Counted from the first letter of the stretch, positions 10,720-22,114 are shown. The stretch: DNA of 64,000 bases from Botryosphaeria dothidea (GCA_011503125.2 WWBZ02000033.1:2418001-2482000), one strand, 5' to 3'. Program-made: numbers and translations. The notes: generated by a model not told the origin, from the sequence alone.

Positions 10720-11150
10720 TTTGACCGAGGAGCCTGCAGGCTTTGTAGATCCATGGTAGTCTGCAGGCCCCGTATTTATATAGATGCGAGGCAGAGGCTA
10801 CGTTATTTGCGGTGTCAAAAGCAACAATAGCTTGCAAAACAAACCCAATAATGTGTACCACGTAAGCCGGGCAAATTCAGAAGAGAAACAAGCAGTCATT
10901 GTGCGCCCTCGTGAATAATCGTCTTCATTCTTTTTTACTATTGCTCCATTTCCACGATACCCTCCCTTGAGCTTGTATACCTAGGTCCATATCTCGTGGA
11001 AATTCAGTATCGCATCGTTAGGGCATGATCTCAACGCTTCTGGTATGATCAAACGCTCATGAAAATCTATAGTGACGCAGACACAACTCATCAGACCAAC
11101 TACATGCGATTTCGCAACTTCTACAAATATTACGGGTATCTTTCCGCCTC
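10720..11150. other. Upstream region of the 190-aa gene and 3' region of the DUF3433 gene
   Basis: About 430 bp. It holds the TATA box at 10773-10782 and otherwise nothing recognisable. The right half is probably the 3' untranslated region of the minus-strand gene that ends at 11151. Confidence 0.5.
10773..10782 (-). promoter_or_regulatory. TATA box (TATATAAATA) of the 190-aa gene
   Basis: Read on the minus strand the sequence is TATATAAATA, about 54 bp upstream of the ATG at 10719. Confidence 0.6.
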
Positions 11151-14100
11151 CTATCCACGCGGCGGCTCCTTCCAACTCCCCCTCACCATCCCCTCACCAA
11201 CATCAACGCCCCACCTCAATCCCGCCTTCTCACCTACACCAACCTCATCCCACTCCTCCTCTTCCTCACCTCCCTCCATACCGCTCCCCGCCCCCTCCGC
11301 CCCCTCATCCTTCCTCACCGGCCACCACCCCAAGCCCGCCCTCTCCCTCCGCCAAACCTCCGTCTCCCCCACGCTCCCCACGCCCTCCCTCCTCAACCCC
11401 TCCACAAGCGCGCTCCCGGCCACCAAACTCGCCGAACTTGCAATGCTCCCCGGATTCCTCGGCAGCACGGCCTCGCTCGGAAAGCGCAGCGCCACCCACG
11501 TGAAACACACCGCCATGACGCCCAGGCACACCTCGAGCGCGACGGTCGACGTGAAGTCCTGGTGGATGCGCGCCTCGGGGAAGACGATGCGGCCGGCGAG
11601 CGGCGTCGGCGCCGCGTAGCCGCTGGCGTTGCGCGCCCAGGGGCGGAGCTGCGTGAGCATGTTGGTGGTGTAGCTCGTGTAGACGGCCTCGGCCGCGGCG
11701 ACGAAGGTGTGCGCGTCGAGCAGCGACGTTAGGTTGCCGCGCTTGTACTGCGCGTGGCTGGCGAGCAGCTCGAAGAAGGAGGTGCTGCTGCCGCGCGTCG
11801 GCCAGAGGGTCGGCGAGTCGAGCAGGCCGGGCGAGTCGGTTGCTTGGTCGTATTGGTTGAAGTGGTCCCAGGCTTTGTCCTTTGCGAGCGGGGCGAGCCA
11901 GTAGGGGAGGTCTGTGATCGGGGATGTGGGTCTGATGGAGTTGGGGTCGAAGCGGATGGGGTTCCAGGAGGAGGATGTCGTGTTGGTGGAGGTGGTGCTG
12001 GAGCTGGAGGATCTGTGGGAGAAGGTGGTGTCGACGGTGACGCGGGTGAGGTTGCTGTAGCAGACTGTGGCGTAGACGGAGGGGAGGGAGGTGATGTTGA
12101 ACATGCTGGCGTCGACTGGGAGAGTTTCGGTGTCATTCATGAATGTCGTGTTGGTGATGTAGCCTTGGACGGATTGGAAGTCTCCGAGCAGTACCTGATA
12201 GCCCATGTCGTAGCGTATGTATGTCTTTCCTTGAAAGCGGTTACTGCCATTATGGCAGGGAGCCGCAGAATCTCCGTCTAAGAAGTAGCCTCCCGAGTCT
12301 GTGGTGACATTCATCGTGCTGTTACAAGCAGCCCTTTCGCAATGTGCGTAGAATGTAAAGTAGGGCTCCCCGCGTGTGCAGTTCTGATAGTACGCAGAGA
12401 AACCCAAATCGGCGTATTTACAAGTCACCTCGACGGAGACGGCGGGAACATTAACGGTGATTTCGCCAGAGGAGAGATCTGCACCTCCAAGTTCGAAATT
12501 GCCGATGCTGGTGAGGTTGCTGAACACCAGGTTTTCAAGAATACCAGAGCGGACAGGAATATCAAAGTCTGGATTCATCGTCCATTCCGTATATTGAGAT
12601 GCAGATTGAACATTCGCATCGATGTCCAACGTGAAGTTGGACTGTTCCGCAGTAATGTAGCTGTATGATTCAGCAGACCTATCCACAGGAAGGGGGAACG
12701 TATCCTGCAGGTGATCAACAAAGCTCATATCGATGAGCGGTTGTACGGTGTGGCTTGTCTGAACGAGCTTGACATTGTACAAACCAGCAGCCACAATCTT
12801 AATCGCGGGAATGAGCAGAATAGCGAAAGATGATGCCGCAACTGCAATCCCCAGCCCATTATTGATAGCGCGCAATGGGGCCCAAATGCTCGGAGCATCC
12901 CGAAGGTTGAACAGAAGGGGCTGTTTCTTTCCTGCGGAACCCTTCCATAAACTCTTGTACGGTGCCATGGTGCGCACAGTGCCATCGATGCCGGAGCAGG
13001 CATATCCCAGAAGCAAGAGAATGACTGTTGGTACGAATGCAAAAGCATTCGAAGTAGCCGTAGTACTCCGGCATATGCCGTCGTGGGCATTGGACAGAGC
13101 CATGAGCACAACAAGCACGGCCATGGTTATTAAAATTGCAATAACCACCCCCCATTTCGCCCAGACCCGGAGGGGGAGAGGCCGATATCCTTCATGGTTG
13201 TGTGTTCCTGGAGAATTAGACGGGACAGGGTTTAACGGTCCGCTTTGGTCTCGCTTGGTTGCCTCGAGCATGACAGAGCCGTTAGCGCTTGGTTGCAGCC
13301 GCCAGACCTTGGTCCCCAGTGCGTGTTGCATATGATTGTCTGATGAAAAAACTTCCCGTGCAAACGCTCTCTCCACACTTTTGGCTGAAGAAGCCAGAAC
13401 GACCGCTCTTGCTGCGATAGAGCCAGGATCCTCGCGTAAAATCGTCCTTGGTCGGAAGAACGTACTCTGCAACAGACATGTGATTGCGATGAAAAGCAGG
13501 AATGCTTGCAAGGCGCGTAGAGACACCGGACGGAGGAACATTCTTGGGCCAGTGATCCAGAACTTTCCGTCTACATTGTCTGTGACATTTGTCCGAGCAA
13601 GAGAGTTGACAACTTGCGCCATAATGCTATTAGCTTGGAGCTCAACCGCCGTTTTCAGTTTCTGTGGATCCTCCAGGTAAGATGCAATATTAAGAACTGC
13701 CTGGTCGTTGGTGAGGAAAGAAGTGAAGGGATCAATGAAGCATTGGCTCGAATACCAGTTTACCGCTCGATTAACGTTGGTGAAATTGGCTTGAGGTAAT
13801 GTATTCTCAGTCCAGCTGATGTCGGTCACAGCGAAAGCTTCCTGGCTGCGGCCATCCATAGGATTGTTCAAGTAAATATAGATGGCCCGCATCGAGGTTT
13901 GGATGTCGACAGGAGTTCGTGCCGATGAAAGCGAATACTGAGCTACTTCGCCCGTGGATTGGTTGACTCTAACCATGGCATCTTGGAGGGTGAAGGATGG
14001 TGAGCACATCACACTAACAAGCGTGGTATTGAAGCTGGTTTTTGAGTCATCTGGTTTTGTGATGTTCGTTCTCTGTCCCAGGATTGATAAGAGTCGGAGA

Positions 14101-15068
14101 TCCGCATCGTCATCGCCACATGCCGTTACATTGAGCCAGCCGATTGTTTTCTGGTTCGCATCAAATCCCTTCGTCCATTCTATCTGGGTATCCTGGCTGC
14201 AATTCAGTTCAGGTTGCTTGCTTGTGGAAGCCACGAAGTAAGGGTTATCAACGCCGTCATCGTTTCCCTGGCGTTGTATGAGTGTAATGGGATGGCACGC
14301 CCACCCTGAATAGAACGCCCGCATTGGCGCTTCTATCGTGCCATTTTCTGGGATTTGAGATGTGTTGGTGAACGATTCGAAGACATAGCTATCTTTTGTC
14401 CACGGGGCTGCCTGGCCGTTTGGCAACCTTTCGGCCGCCACCGCAGCGTAAGGTTGTTGGCCTTGATAAGTATACGGTATCGAAAGAGACAGATTTGCTT
14501 TAGTTTCGAGAGTGCCGGCAAAGTCGAAAGTAGTCATTTTGTTGAAATTGGCAGGTTCCGAGGCGGCGGCAAAAAGGTCGATAAGTGTCAGGGAGTTGGC
14601 TACGGCCACCAGTGCACCGCAAATGAAGCCGACAACAAGTGCGGTAAACACGGCCCAATGTTTCCTCCGAGCAGCGGCGAATATAGCAAAAGTCTCGATG
14701 CTGGTAATGTAATCCAGAGCAACCGAATGCGAGCTTTTGGACCAGTTCCTGCTCATGGATGACCAGGGGGTGACCTTTTTGGTGTCGCTTGCAATGGCTT
14801 TGCAGGCGAAGCCGAGGGTGATGATTCCGACAGTCGGGATATATCTTGCAGCATTGACGTTGTTCGCGTGCTTTTCATCAGCGGAAATGCCTTCGTTACG
14901 ACGGACTACAATGTCAAAAGCTTCTAGTGCAGCAACGAAGAAAATGCAGCAGGCAGCCAGCGGGATCACCCGTCTCTTTCGTAGCCAGGTTGGTATCCAT
15001 TCCCGGGATCGTGGTCGCGGGGTAACGAGAGAGTTTTCGAGCAGTGCACTGTTGAGATCCGTGAGCAT
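11151..15068 (-). CDS. DUF3433 multi-pass membrane protein, 1305 aa
   Basis: One continuous frame of 1305 residues. The N-terminal ~160 residues contain three hydrophobic segments, followed by a long Asn/Thr/Ser-rich region with many N-glycosylation sequons. A second membrane cluster with the same character (WAKWGVVIAILITMAVLVV, then a Gly-Tyr-Ala-Cys segment) recurs at mid-protein, followed by a second ectodomain and a last membrane segment near the C-terminus. This duplicated plan is typical of fungal DUF3433 proteins, whose function is unknown. The C-terminal ~80 residues are Gly/Glu-rich and look poorly constrained. The ATG at 15068 may not be the true start: a 13-nt coding exon at 15151-15139 followed by a 53-nt intron with a TGACTAAT branch site would add nine residues in frame. 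Confidence 0.85.
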   Translation of the reverse strand: MLTDLNSALLENSLVTPRPRSREWIPTWLRKRRVIPLAACCIFFVAALEAFDIVVRRNEGISADEKHANNVNAARYIPTVGIITLGFACKAIASDTKKVTPWSSMSRNWSKSSHSVALDYITSIETFAIFAAARRKHWAVFTALVVGFICGALVAVANSLTLIDLFAAASEPANFNKMTTFDFAGTLETKANLSLSIPYTYQGQQPYAAVAAERLPNGQAAPWTKDSYVFESFTNTSQIPENGTIEAPMRAFYSGWACHPITLIQRQGNDDGVDNPYFVASTSKQPELNCSQDTQIEWTKGFDANQKTIGWLNVTACGDDDADLRLLSILGQRTNITKPDDSKTSFNTTLVSVMCSPSFTLQDAMVRVNQSTGEVAQYSLSSARTPVDIQTSMRAIYIYLNNPMDGRSQEAFAVTDISWTENTLPQANFTNVNRAVNWYSSQCFIDPFTSFLTNDQAVLNIASYLEDPQKLKTAVELQANSIMAQVVNSLARTNVTDNVDGKFWITGPRMFLRPVSLRALQAFLLFIAITCLLQSTFFRPRTILREDPGSIAARAVVLASSAKSVERAFAREVFSSDNHMQHALGTKVWRLQPSANGSVMLEATKRDQSGPLNPVPSNSPGTHNHEGYRPLPLRVWAKWGVVIAILITMAVLVVLMALSNAHDGICRSTTATSNAFAFVPTVILLLLGYACSGIDGTVRTMAPYKSLWKGSAGKKQPLLFNLRDAPSIWAPLRAINNGLGIAVAASSFAILLIPAIKIVAAGLYNVKLVQTSHTVQPLIDMSFVDHLQDTFPLPVDRSAESYSYITAEQSNFTLDIDANVQSASQYTEWTMNPDFDIPVRSGILENLVFSNLTSIGNFELGGADLSSGEITVNVPAVSVEVTCKYADLGFSAYYQNCTRGEPYFTFYAHCERAACNSTMNVTTDSGGYFLDGDSAAPCHNGSNRFQGKTYIRYDMGYQVLLGDFQSVQGYITNTTFMNDTETLPVDASMFNITSLPSVYATVCYSNLTRVTVDTTFSHRSSSSSTTSTNTTSSSWNPIRFDPNSIRPTSPITDLPYWLAPLAKDKAWDHFNQYDQATDSPGLLDSPTLWPTRGSSTSFFELLASHAQYKRGNLTSLLDAHTFVAAAEAVYTSYTTNMLTQLRPWARNASGYAAPTPLAGRIVFPEARIHQDFTSTVALEVCLGVMAVCFTWVALRFPSEAVLPRNPGSIASSASLVAGSALVEGLRREGVGSVGETEVWRRERAGLGWWPVRKDEGAEGAGSGMEGGEEEEEWDEVGVGEKAGLRWGVDVGEGMVRGSWKEPPRG

Positions 15069-16498
15069 ATGCTCCTGCTCAGCTGCTGCACTCCAAAATT
15101 AGTCACAGGTCGTGGGGTTTGCGGACCGTTTACTGTACCTTGTCTCTGCATCTCGCATCCGCCACCGTCGCGATCTGGGAATTTGGGAATCTGGGAATCT
15201 GGGAAGAATGGAGAGAAGGTGGAGAGAAGGCGGTCGGAATGGGAGCGGTGACGCTATTATTGGGGCACATGGACCCCACGCTAATGAAGCTTGCACGGCT
15301 GCGCTAAGCCACGCTGATAGGACGGCATTCCTTTTGTACATTTAGCGCTTATGTTTCAGATCGCTTTAAATGACCCGAAGGATCCACCACCAACATGATG
15401 GCTTGGTGATTTGCGCAAATGATCTTTGGTCTGGATTGGTTCGTGCATTTGTCTGGGAGTCTTTTCAAATGCTCCCATATCAAAGCGGCACGGGTAAAGT
15501 CGCATGAGATTGTAACAGCTGTAGGGACTGCGGTGATATTGATCATGGGATATACCGATACTGATTCTCGCTTCGAATATGCGAGGCGTGGTGTCACTAA
15601 TATAGTGGGTGAGTGAGAAAATAGCATTTTCCTATCCAGAATTGGGGCCGAGCATAGAGGAAGCGGCTGTGTTCAGTCTAGATCTCATCTCGTATCAAAT
15701 GGAGATTGTCCAGGAGAGGGAAAGCAAGATAACCCCGCGAGTCGATCTTCAGCGAGCGTACATCTTGAAGTCTGATGATATAAGTCGTCGAGCTCTATGA
15801 CCATCACCCGAGACAGTTTCTCGGAGCGGCATCGGGCAAAGAGCGCTGTGTGCAATTTGGCCGAATGTTGCAGCTTCATGGGAGATGATGTGGTTGAAGG
15901 TGACTTTTGAGCAGCAGGACAGGCAGCAAAAGATTTGTTGTGGGAAGGACCAGATCGCAGGGTAGGTAACCAGCGCCAAGAAGTGGGCAGGATTATCCTT
16001 AACCCGACCGGCTGGCGGGCCTGACTCATCTCCTGAAACATTGCGCAGGCGCGCGTGCCAAATCTTTCTCTCCTCTCTCGGCTCCCTACAGTATCGCGCG
16101 CGCATCGGATATCTCACGTCTTTGCTCCCCGGACCTGAGACTCGCTTGGTCGCACCCTTCCGCCAGTAGTCGTCCAACGCGCGGCTCCGTGGCAACAATC
16201 TAAGCCCCTCATCGCGCGCTTGCCCACGATCGCGTGACACGTGCGCACGCGCCGGAGCCTTCCCCGCACTGTCAGCGTCGCCTTCTAGCTTTTTGAGCCT
16301 CAGATCCACCCTGAACTCTCCCAAAATCTTAGTTGAAGTGTGCAGCTATTTTATTCAAGTGAGATCGCCGAGTGTCACTTCCCATTTGGTCTCAGGAGTC
16401 ACGTTACCTCCGATCGCGTTGTGTTTTGTTCGAATATTATGATTATCTGGCGCTGCCTCTATCAACAACGAGACCACAGTATACACGCGACTTGAATC
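15069..16498. other. Intergenic region between the DUF3433 and DUF7918 genes
   Basis: About 1.4 kb. The left end holds the possible mini-exon of the DUF3433 gene and a short imperfect repeat. A 191-codon frame on the minus strand (15749-16324) shows no family features and is probably chance. The right end is the leader of the gene at 16499. Confidence 0.5.
15173..15206. repeat. Short imperfect 8-bp tandem repeat (ATCTGGGA)
   Basis: Four tandem copies of an ATCTGGGA-like unit, the second altered to ATTTGGGA, lie just upstream of the DUF3433 gene. Confidence 0.7.
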
Positions 16499-17630
16499 AT
16501 GGTAGTCCTCGACTCTTTGCCCGGCCTCGACATCGAGGTCCACGTGAGCGGGAAACCAGCCGACGAATTCAAGAACAACGATGAAGAGGACGAGAGAAGA
16601 CAGGCCACACGGTACATCGAAGCAGTTTCTGGCGCCGAGTTCGCCGTCCAATGGACTTTCCATGCTGCAGAATTCAAGTACCGAAACTGGGCCATCAACG
16701 GAATTGTCTACGTCGACGGAAAATATGCCGATGGCCGCATCTTCCGGCCAGATACCGTAAAGCATCTGGAATCATTTACCGTCAAGATGACTGGAGTATG
16801 GAAGAAGGAGAAAGGCCGCTATGTTGAGAGGCCCATGATGTTCTCCGATCTGATGATTGGTGCGTTCCTCATTCATCCGCTTGCTTCCGACGACCAGAAC
16901 TGACTGGTTATTTGCATCCAGACGAGGCTGGCCAGAGCGCTGCAATTAAGGGACTCAAAGAGAAACTTGATCTGCTTGGTGAGATCACAGTCAAGTTTTA
17001 TAGGGGAAGGGCAGTGGCCTCCGTTGGCGAAGGAAGCCGGAAGTCGTTTGCCACAATTGATAAGGTCCCAGAAAAGGCCTTGAAGGGACGAGCAGTATCA
17101 CATCAAGCCAGGTAAGTGAATATCCCCACTCGTAAATCCCTAGCGCTAACACGCCATAGCCTGGGCAAAGCGAGAAATAGCAGTGCCTGGATGACGTGGG
17201 ACTTTGAGTACGAAGATTATGTGGATGGAAAGAGACATCCGTTCGCCGTTTTTACTTTCAGGTACCGGTCGAAAAAAGCACTCCAAGCGGAATACATTAT
17301 CCCGAGGTCACCGACTCCTGTTCCTTTAGAAGACCGACCAATTGAGGAGCTTACTCCGGATGAATTACGTGAGCTTGTACGACGGCAAAGGGTATGGTAC
17401 TTACTCCCAGTCTTCGGAGCATCTGCTGACACCTATTGTAGGAACGTGAAGCTACTCAGCAATCTGTCAAGTTAGAAATGAAGAGGGAACGGGAGAGCAG
17501 CAGCATGTTTACTCTCCCAAGCGTCTCCAGTGAAATGGATTCGGATATGGAGGTTACGGATGGCCCTTCTCGGAAACGGCCAAGAACAGGGCCGGTGGAG
17601 GTTATTGACTTGTGTGACGATTCGGATTAA
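16499..17630 (+). CDS. DUF7918 family protein, 323 aa
   Basis: Four exons, 16499-16859, 16922-17111, 17160-17391 and 17442-17630, with introns of 62, 48 and 50 nt and matching phases. The N-terminus (VLDSLPGLDIEVHVSGKPADEF ... YIEAVSGAEFAV) is the hallmark of a fungal family now called DUF7918. The region up to about residue 240 looks beta-rich and contains a cysteine-poor core. The C-terminal ~80 residues are Glu/Arg- and Ser-rich and include a basic RKRPRTGP motif, a possible nuclear localisation signal, followed by an acidic end. No enzymatic residues are apparent. A nuclear location is inference from the basic patch. Confidence 0.8.
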
Positions 17631-18063
17631 ACCACCTCGTAGTTGTATACGAGCTTCATTGATACCAACGCTAAGTAAATTACCATTCCAATCTGCGCCT
17701 CATGCACGGGCACTAACATTGCAGTTCAGCTCTTTTTCCTCGCCCTTTTCATACCATTTCAATAAACCCTGCCAAGATTTTTGGGTCCCAACACCCTAAC
17801 ACTCTTCTTTGCTAATAAATTCATGAGTCTTGGAAGGCTGTCACTGCCATAGCTAACCTTCTCAGCTTTTTACGCTTCCCGGTCCTCTCCGCCTCTTCCA
17901 GGGCATTTTTCAAGTGCTCACGCCACAAATCCCACTTAATGGTGGTGGGAAAACTGCCGTATAGACACCTCCAGTTGTGAGCCCAGTCGCAGAAACCAAT
18001 AGCCCTACAACGATTCGTCAGCCTTCGGTAGTCTTACCACTGCTCATGACAGCCCTGTTGAAC
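17631..18063. other. Convergent intergenic region
   Basis: Lies between the 3' ends of the DUF7918 gene and the minus-strand F-box-like gene. I see only untranslated-type sequence. Confidence 0.6.
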
Positions 18064-19017
18064 CTACATATTTTCGGCTTTTCTTGTGCGTCCCATCATT
18101 CTTTCGAACCTCTCGGCACCTGGCTCCCGCACGAATATCTGCTCCTGGATCGGCAGCTCCGCCACATTTGGCGTCACCAGCCTATTCCTCACCTCTCGCA
18201 AGTTCGGTGCAATTTTAACCGGCGGCACGATTGCCAGGATAAGATCCGTGACATACATCCTCGTCCCATCCATCATCGACATGACTCGCTTGTCCGGTCC
18301 GGTCGAGTGCAAATACGTGCCCAGCCTTGCGACACTCGTCTGCACCGTGCGCAGACAAAGCGTCACGGTCAGCTTTCGCAGAGCCGGTAACAAGGCGCAT
18401 ACATCCTCAACCGATTCGCGCATCATTGCGTGCTGGCCGTGGAGAGTGTTCTAGGCGCTCATGCAGCTCACGACCCGCTCGAAACGCATCTCCAGGTTTT
18501 GGATCCGCACAGTGAACGACCCCGGAGTAAGCGGTATTTTGACGGGGAGCCTCTCAGTCCCAACCCAGGGCCAGTCGCTGGGAATGTTCCAGAAGTGCTG
18601 CGCGTGCTTGCATTGCGCCTCAATATACTCGGCGTGGATCTGGTGGCAGACGAGGTGGAGGCTGTCGGAATCCGGGTTCAGTTCGTCGTCGTTGAGAGCG
18701 ACGTGCCGGCCGTAGTGGAGGAGCGGGTGTTGGAAGGGACGGCGGGGCGAGGGGATGGCAGTCGCGTAGATGCGGTAGATGAAGCGGGCGTAAATCTCGT
18801 CGCGGACCTCGTGCGGAACCGAGAGCAGAGGAGAGGGCAGGCGCGGATCTGGTTGCTGACTGCGTGGTCCGCTGGAGAGTATCGAATGCGAGACGTGGAT
18901 TATGGACATGGTGTCGGTGATGATGCTGGAGGATGGTGAGGTGGCTTTGTGGTCGCTATTCTCGACTGCAGACATGTCGAGTCTGGATGGTGTGTCAGAT
19001 TTGAGGATGTTGTTCAA
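18064..19017 (-). pseudogene. F-box-like protein gene interrupted by an in-frame TAG
   Basis: Two minus-strand frames (19017-18451 and 18450-18064) are the same frame separated by a single TAG at 18453-18451. The upstream part holds LLSVPHEVRDEIYARFI, the motif at the head of a large group of fungal F-box-like proteins, and HLVCHQIHAEYIE, also typical. The downstream part continues with a plausible helix/strand pattern (VCALLPALRKLTVTLCLR) to residue 317. Either the gene is inactivated by a nonsense change, or a 39-nt GTGAGC..CCAG intron (multiple of three, spanning the TAG) removes it, or the protein ends early at 188 aa. I list it as a pseudogene with that reservation. Confidence 0.55.
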
Positions 19018-20818
19018 TGGAGGCTGTCGGATGCGGTGGCAAGCTCTTCACACTTTGATCAAGGTGGAAAGGTACATGGTAAGAGGGCGAAAGACAATTC
19101 GTTGTGGCATACTCCTAGGCAGGTGCGTTGGTCGGACCGTTACTGCAGACTTGTTCGTCAGGACGCGTTGTTGACTTCTTGGTGTACAGAAGCGATTCCA
19201 ACACTCTACAAATACTTGGGAGCCAAGCTCGATAAAAAGTCACAATACGCGGCCCTTCATGTATTACCCTAAATTTTTTGCGAGAGCTCATTCTGCCCAT
19301 CGAATGATAATTCAGGACTATGGAATATCAGAAGGCACGAGTTTCCGAAAGAGCACTTCACGAATATTCAATTGCGTGGCTTCGCCATTGTTCCTCGGCC
19401 TGCCACCAACGTTCAGACTTCAACAAACTCCGACACATTCATCATCTGTTTCATTGATTCTGCTTTAGCCCGGTTGAGTAGATGGACGAGCCGCTCATAA
19501 GACAGCTAAAACTAAAACATTGATTGATTGATTCCATTTATTTCGGGACCCAGAGCAAAGATCATGTTAACGTGAATGTCTGAGCTTGAAAACCGCCGTT
19601 CTCCCACGTGTCAATAGCCTCGCCGTGCATAAGGCCATGCACATAGCACTCACCGCAAAGTCGGAACTCGCCGTTCTCCTGAGGTCAGAACACGAATGGG
19701 AAATGCGCGCCTAAGAATACCGTGACTTGATCTCCTTGGAGCAATACAGAAGGCCCAACTCCGAAGAGTCTCAGTATGGGCCTCTGCTGCCGCTTGGTGC
19801 ATCGCTTGTAGGCTTGGGTGCGGGATCAGCACTTGCCTGTCTAGGCAGCGAAGTAAATCTCAGTATGAAACTAATGCCTACTCATTTGTGTTGTTCGAGA
19901 GGTAATCCTGTATTTGGTGTGGAAGAAGCTGAAATTTCAAGGAGTCGGCAAGAATAACAGGCCTTGCTTTGATGGCTTGAAATCTGAATTTCTGTACTGC
20001 CTGTAACTAAAACTAGACGCATGAGAGTCTAAATAGACGTGATCTAGCATTCTGAGATTGATTGTTGGGGTACATAACCATCATGTTGGAGTGGATGGCT
20101 GTTCATTGATCGCATTATCCAGATGTCCAAGTCTTTAGACAGTATTGTTCTTGAACATGCGTAGACCACGATATGGACATACGAATTCCATAATTCGTGT
20201 TATGATATGCTTATAATAATAGTTAATTGCAGTGATTTGGTGCTACTCTTATGTAGCACTCTCTGGGGTTTAGCAACTTTCAAAGAGGTACGGCAGCTTG
20301 ACGAGGACAAGCTACAAACTGAAAAATTTGTTGTTACCAAGGACCAAGCAAGTGATAGGAGGGGCAAATCTATGGAGAAAGTCACAAAACGAGTTGGGTT
20401 TGCAGTTCAGGCTTAGTGGGTTATGAGAGGGACAGCACTTCCGAACAGTCTAGTGGGGACATGGCACCCTCACACAACCAGCCATTTACCACTCTTTCTA
20501 CAAATGTAGGCCGTTAATACCCTGTCCGAAACATATAGAAGCAAAGGCTTGTCGTGACAGTAGAACGCTTTCGGCCGAGGGTAAACTTCGGTATACCTTA
20601 TGCGCCGATGGGACAGCGCTCGGGGATACTGTGATGTCAGTGATGAGTTTCGGTGATTAGCTTTGTGTAGTTTGGAGCGGATTTAAGAATAGCGGGACGT
20701 CATGGCCCATTCGATTTCAGCGTATAAATACATCTATGTCCCGCAGTAGCGCTCACTGGTCATCATCACTACCTCAATTACCTATTCCGCAAAAAACGAG
20801 ATCTATCAGTTGAAAGAA
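19018..20818. other. Intergenic region, AT-richer, no gene recognised
   Basis: About 1.8 kb. No frame longer than about 110 codons, none with recognisable features. Around 19950-20450 base composition is noticeably AT-rich. The last ~100 bp form the promoter of the aldo/keto reductase gene. Confidence 0.6.
20723..20730 (+). promoter_or_regulatory. TATA box (TATAAATA) of the aldo/keto reductase gene
   Basis: TATAAATA lies 89 bp before the ATG at 20819, followed by a CA-rich leader. Confidence 0.65.
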
Positions 20819-22114
20819 ATGGCACCTCCCGGAGTTCCCGTTGACAAACCGAAGACTCACCTTGCTCGACACCGTCAGCTGGCACCAACGGCGTCTGTCC
20901 GCGTCTCTCCGTTATGTCTCGGAGCCGTAAGCAAGCTCAATTGTTGGAACTTCACATTGCAAAACTGAAGCAAGATTCTCTACATTCAGATGACCTTTGG
21001 CAGTCTCCATCCGGAGCGCTACGGCGAGGTCACAAAGGATGAGGCTTTTGCCATCATGGACCATTTTTACAAGTCAGGAGGTAGGGGCTGCTTTCACTCG
21101 GCTGAAGGAAGGCGGCACTAAGCGCGGTATACTTCCCATGTAGGCAACTTCATCGACACAGCCAACACCTACCAAGACGGCGAATCCGAGATGTGGGTAG
21201 GCGAGTGGATGGCCTCGCGCAAGAACCGCGACCAGATCGTCCTGGCCACCAAGTACACCTCTCAGTCCAAGCCGTACGACGACGACGCCATTGCCTCCAA
21301 CTTCGGCGGCAACGGCACCAAATCCATGCGCCTCTCGCTCGAAGCGTCCCTCAAGAAGCTCCAAACCAGCTACATCGACCTCTTCTACCTGCACTGGTGG
21401 GACTACACCGTCACCATCCCGGAGCTGATGCACAGCCTCAACGACCTGGTCTCGGCCGGCAAGGTGCTCTACCTGGGCATCTCCGACACGCCCGCGTGGA
21501 TCGTTGCCAAGTGCAACCAGTACGCGCGCGACCACGGGCTGCGGCCCTTTGCCGTCTACCAGGGCATGTGGAACGCGGCGATGCGCGACTTCGAGCGCGA
21601 CATCATCCCCATGGCGCGCGACGAGGGCATGGGCCTGTGCCCGTACGCCACCCTCAACCAGGGCCGCTTTCAGACGGAGGCGGGCTTCCGCGAGCGCGAG
21701 AAGCACAACCCGGGCCGCAAGTTCGTGCCGCTGTCGCAGCGCGACAGGCAGGTTTCGAGGGTGCTCGAGGACATCTCGAACGAGAAGGGGGTGTCGTTGT
21801 TGAGTATCGCGCTGGCGTACGTGATTCAGAAGACGCCGTACGTCTTCCCGATCGTTGGAGGGAGGAAGGTGGAGCATATCCAGGGCAGCATTGAGGCTCT
21901 GGGGGTCACTTTGACGGACACCGAGATCGAGAGGGTGGAGTCGGCGTACGACTTTGACCCTGGCTTCCCGCATACTTTCCTGAGTGGCACTATGTTCAAG
22001 GATGATGCTAAGCCCAAGGGTGCGTATGGGCCGGAGGATGTGTGGTTGACCAAGTCGTCGGGTAACTATGACTGGGTTGAGCCTCCCAAGGCACTGCGGC
22101 CGGCGGAGCTTTGA
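20819..22114 (+). CDS. Aldo/keto reductase, aryl-alcohol dehydrogenase / norsolorinic acid reductase type
   Basis: Three exons, 20819-20926, 20990-21080 and 21144-22114, give 389 aa. The catalytic tetrad of the aldo/keto reductase superfamily is visible: Asp71 and Tyr76 in FIDTANTY, Lys103 in LATKYT and His150 in YLHWWDY. The NADPH-binding region near the C-terminus (PIVGGRKVEHI) is also present. Length, the N-terminal extension and the LGAMTFG and QGMWNAAMRDFE motifs place it with fungal AKR9-type enzymes such as aryl-alcohol dehydrogenases and norsolorinic acid reductase NorB. These reduce aldehydes or ketones with NADPH in the cytosol. No polyketide or other biosynthetic genes surround it, so a catabolic or detoxifying role is as likely as a role in secondary metabolism. 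Confidence 0.9.

Noticed and set aside
15749..16324. 191-codon minus-strand frame
   Set aside because: No family features, no promoter elements, and no plausible protein composition; probably chance.
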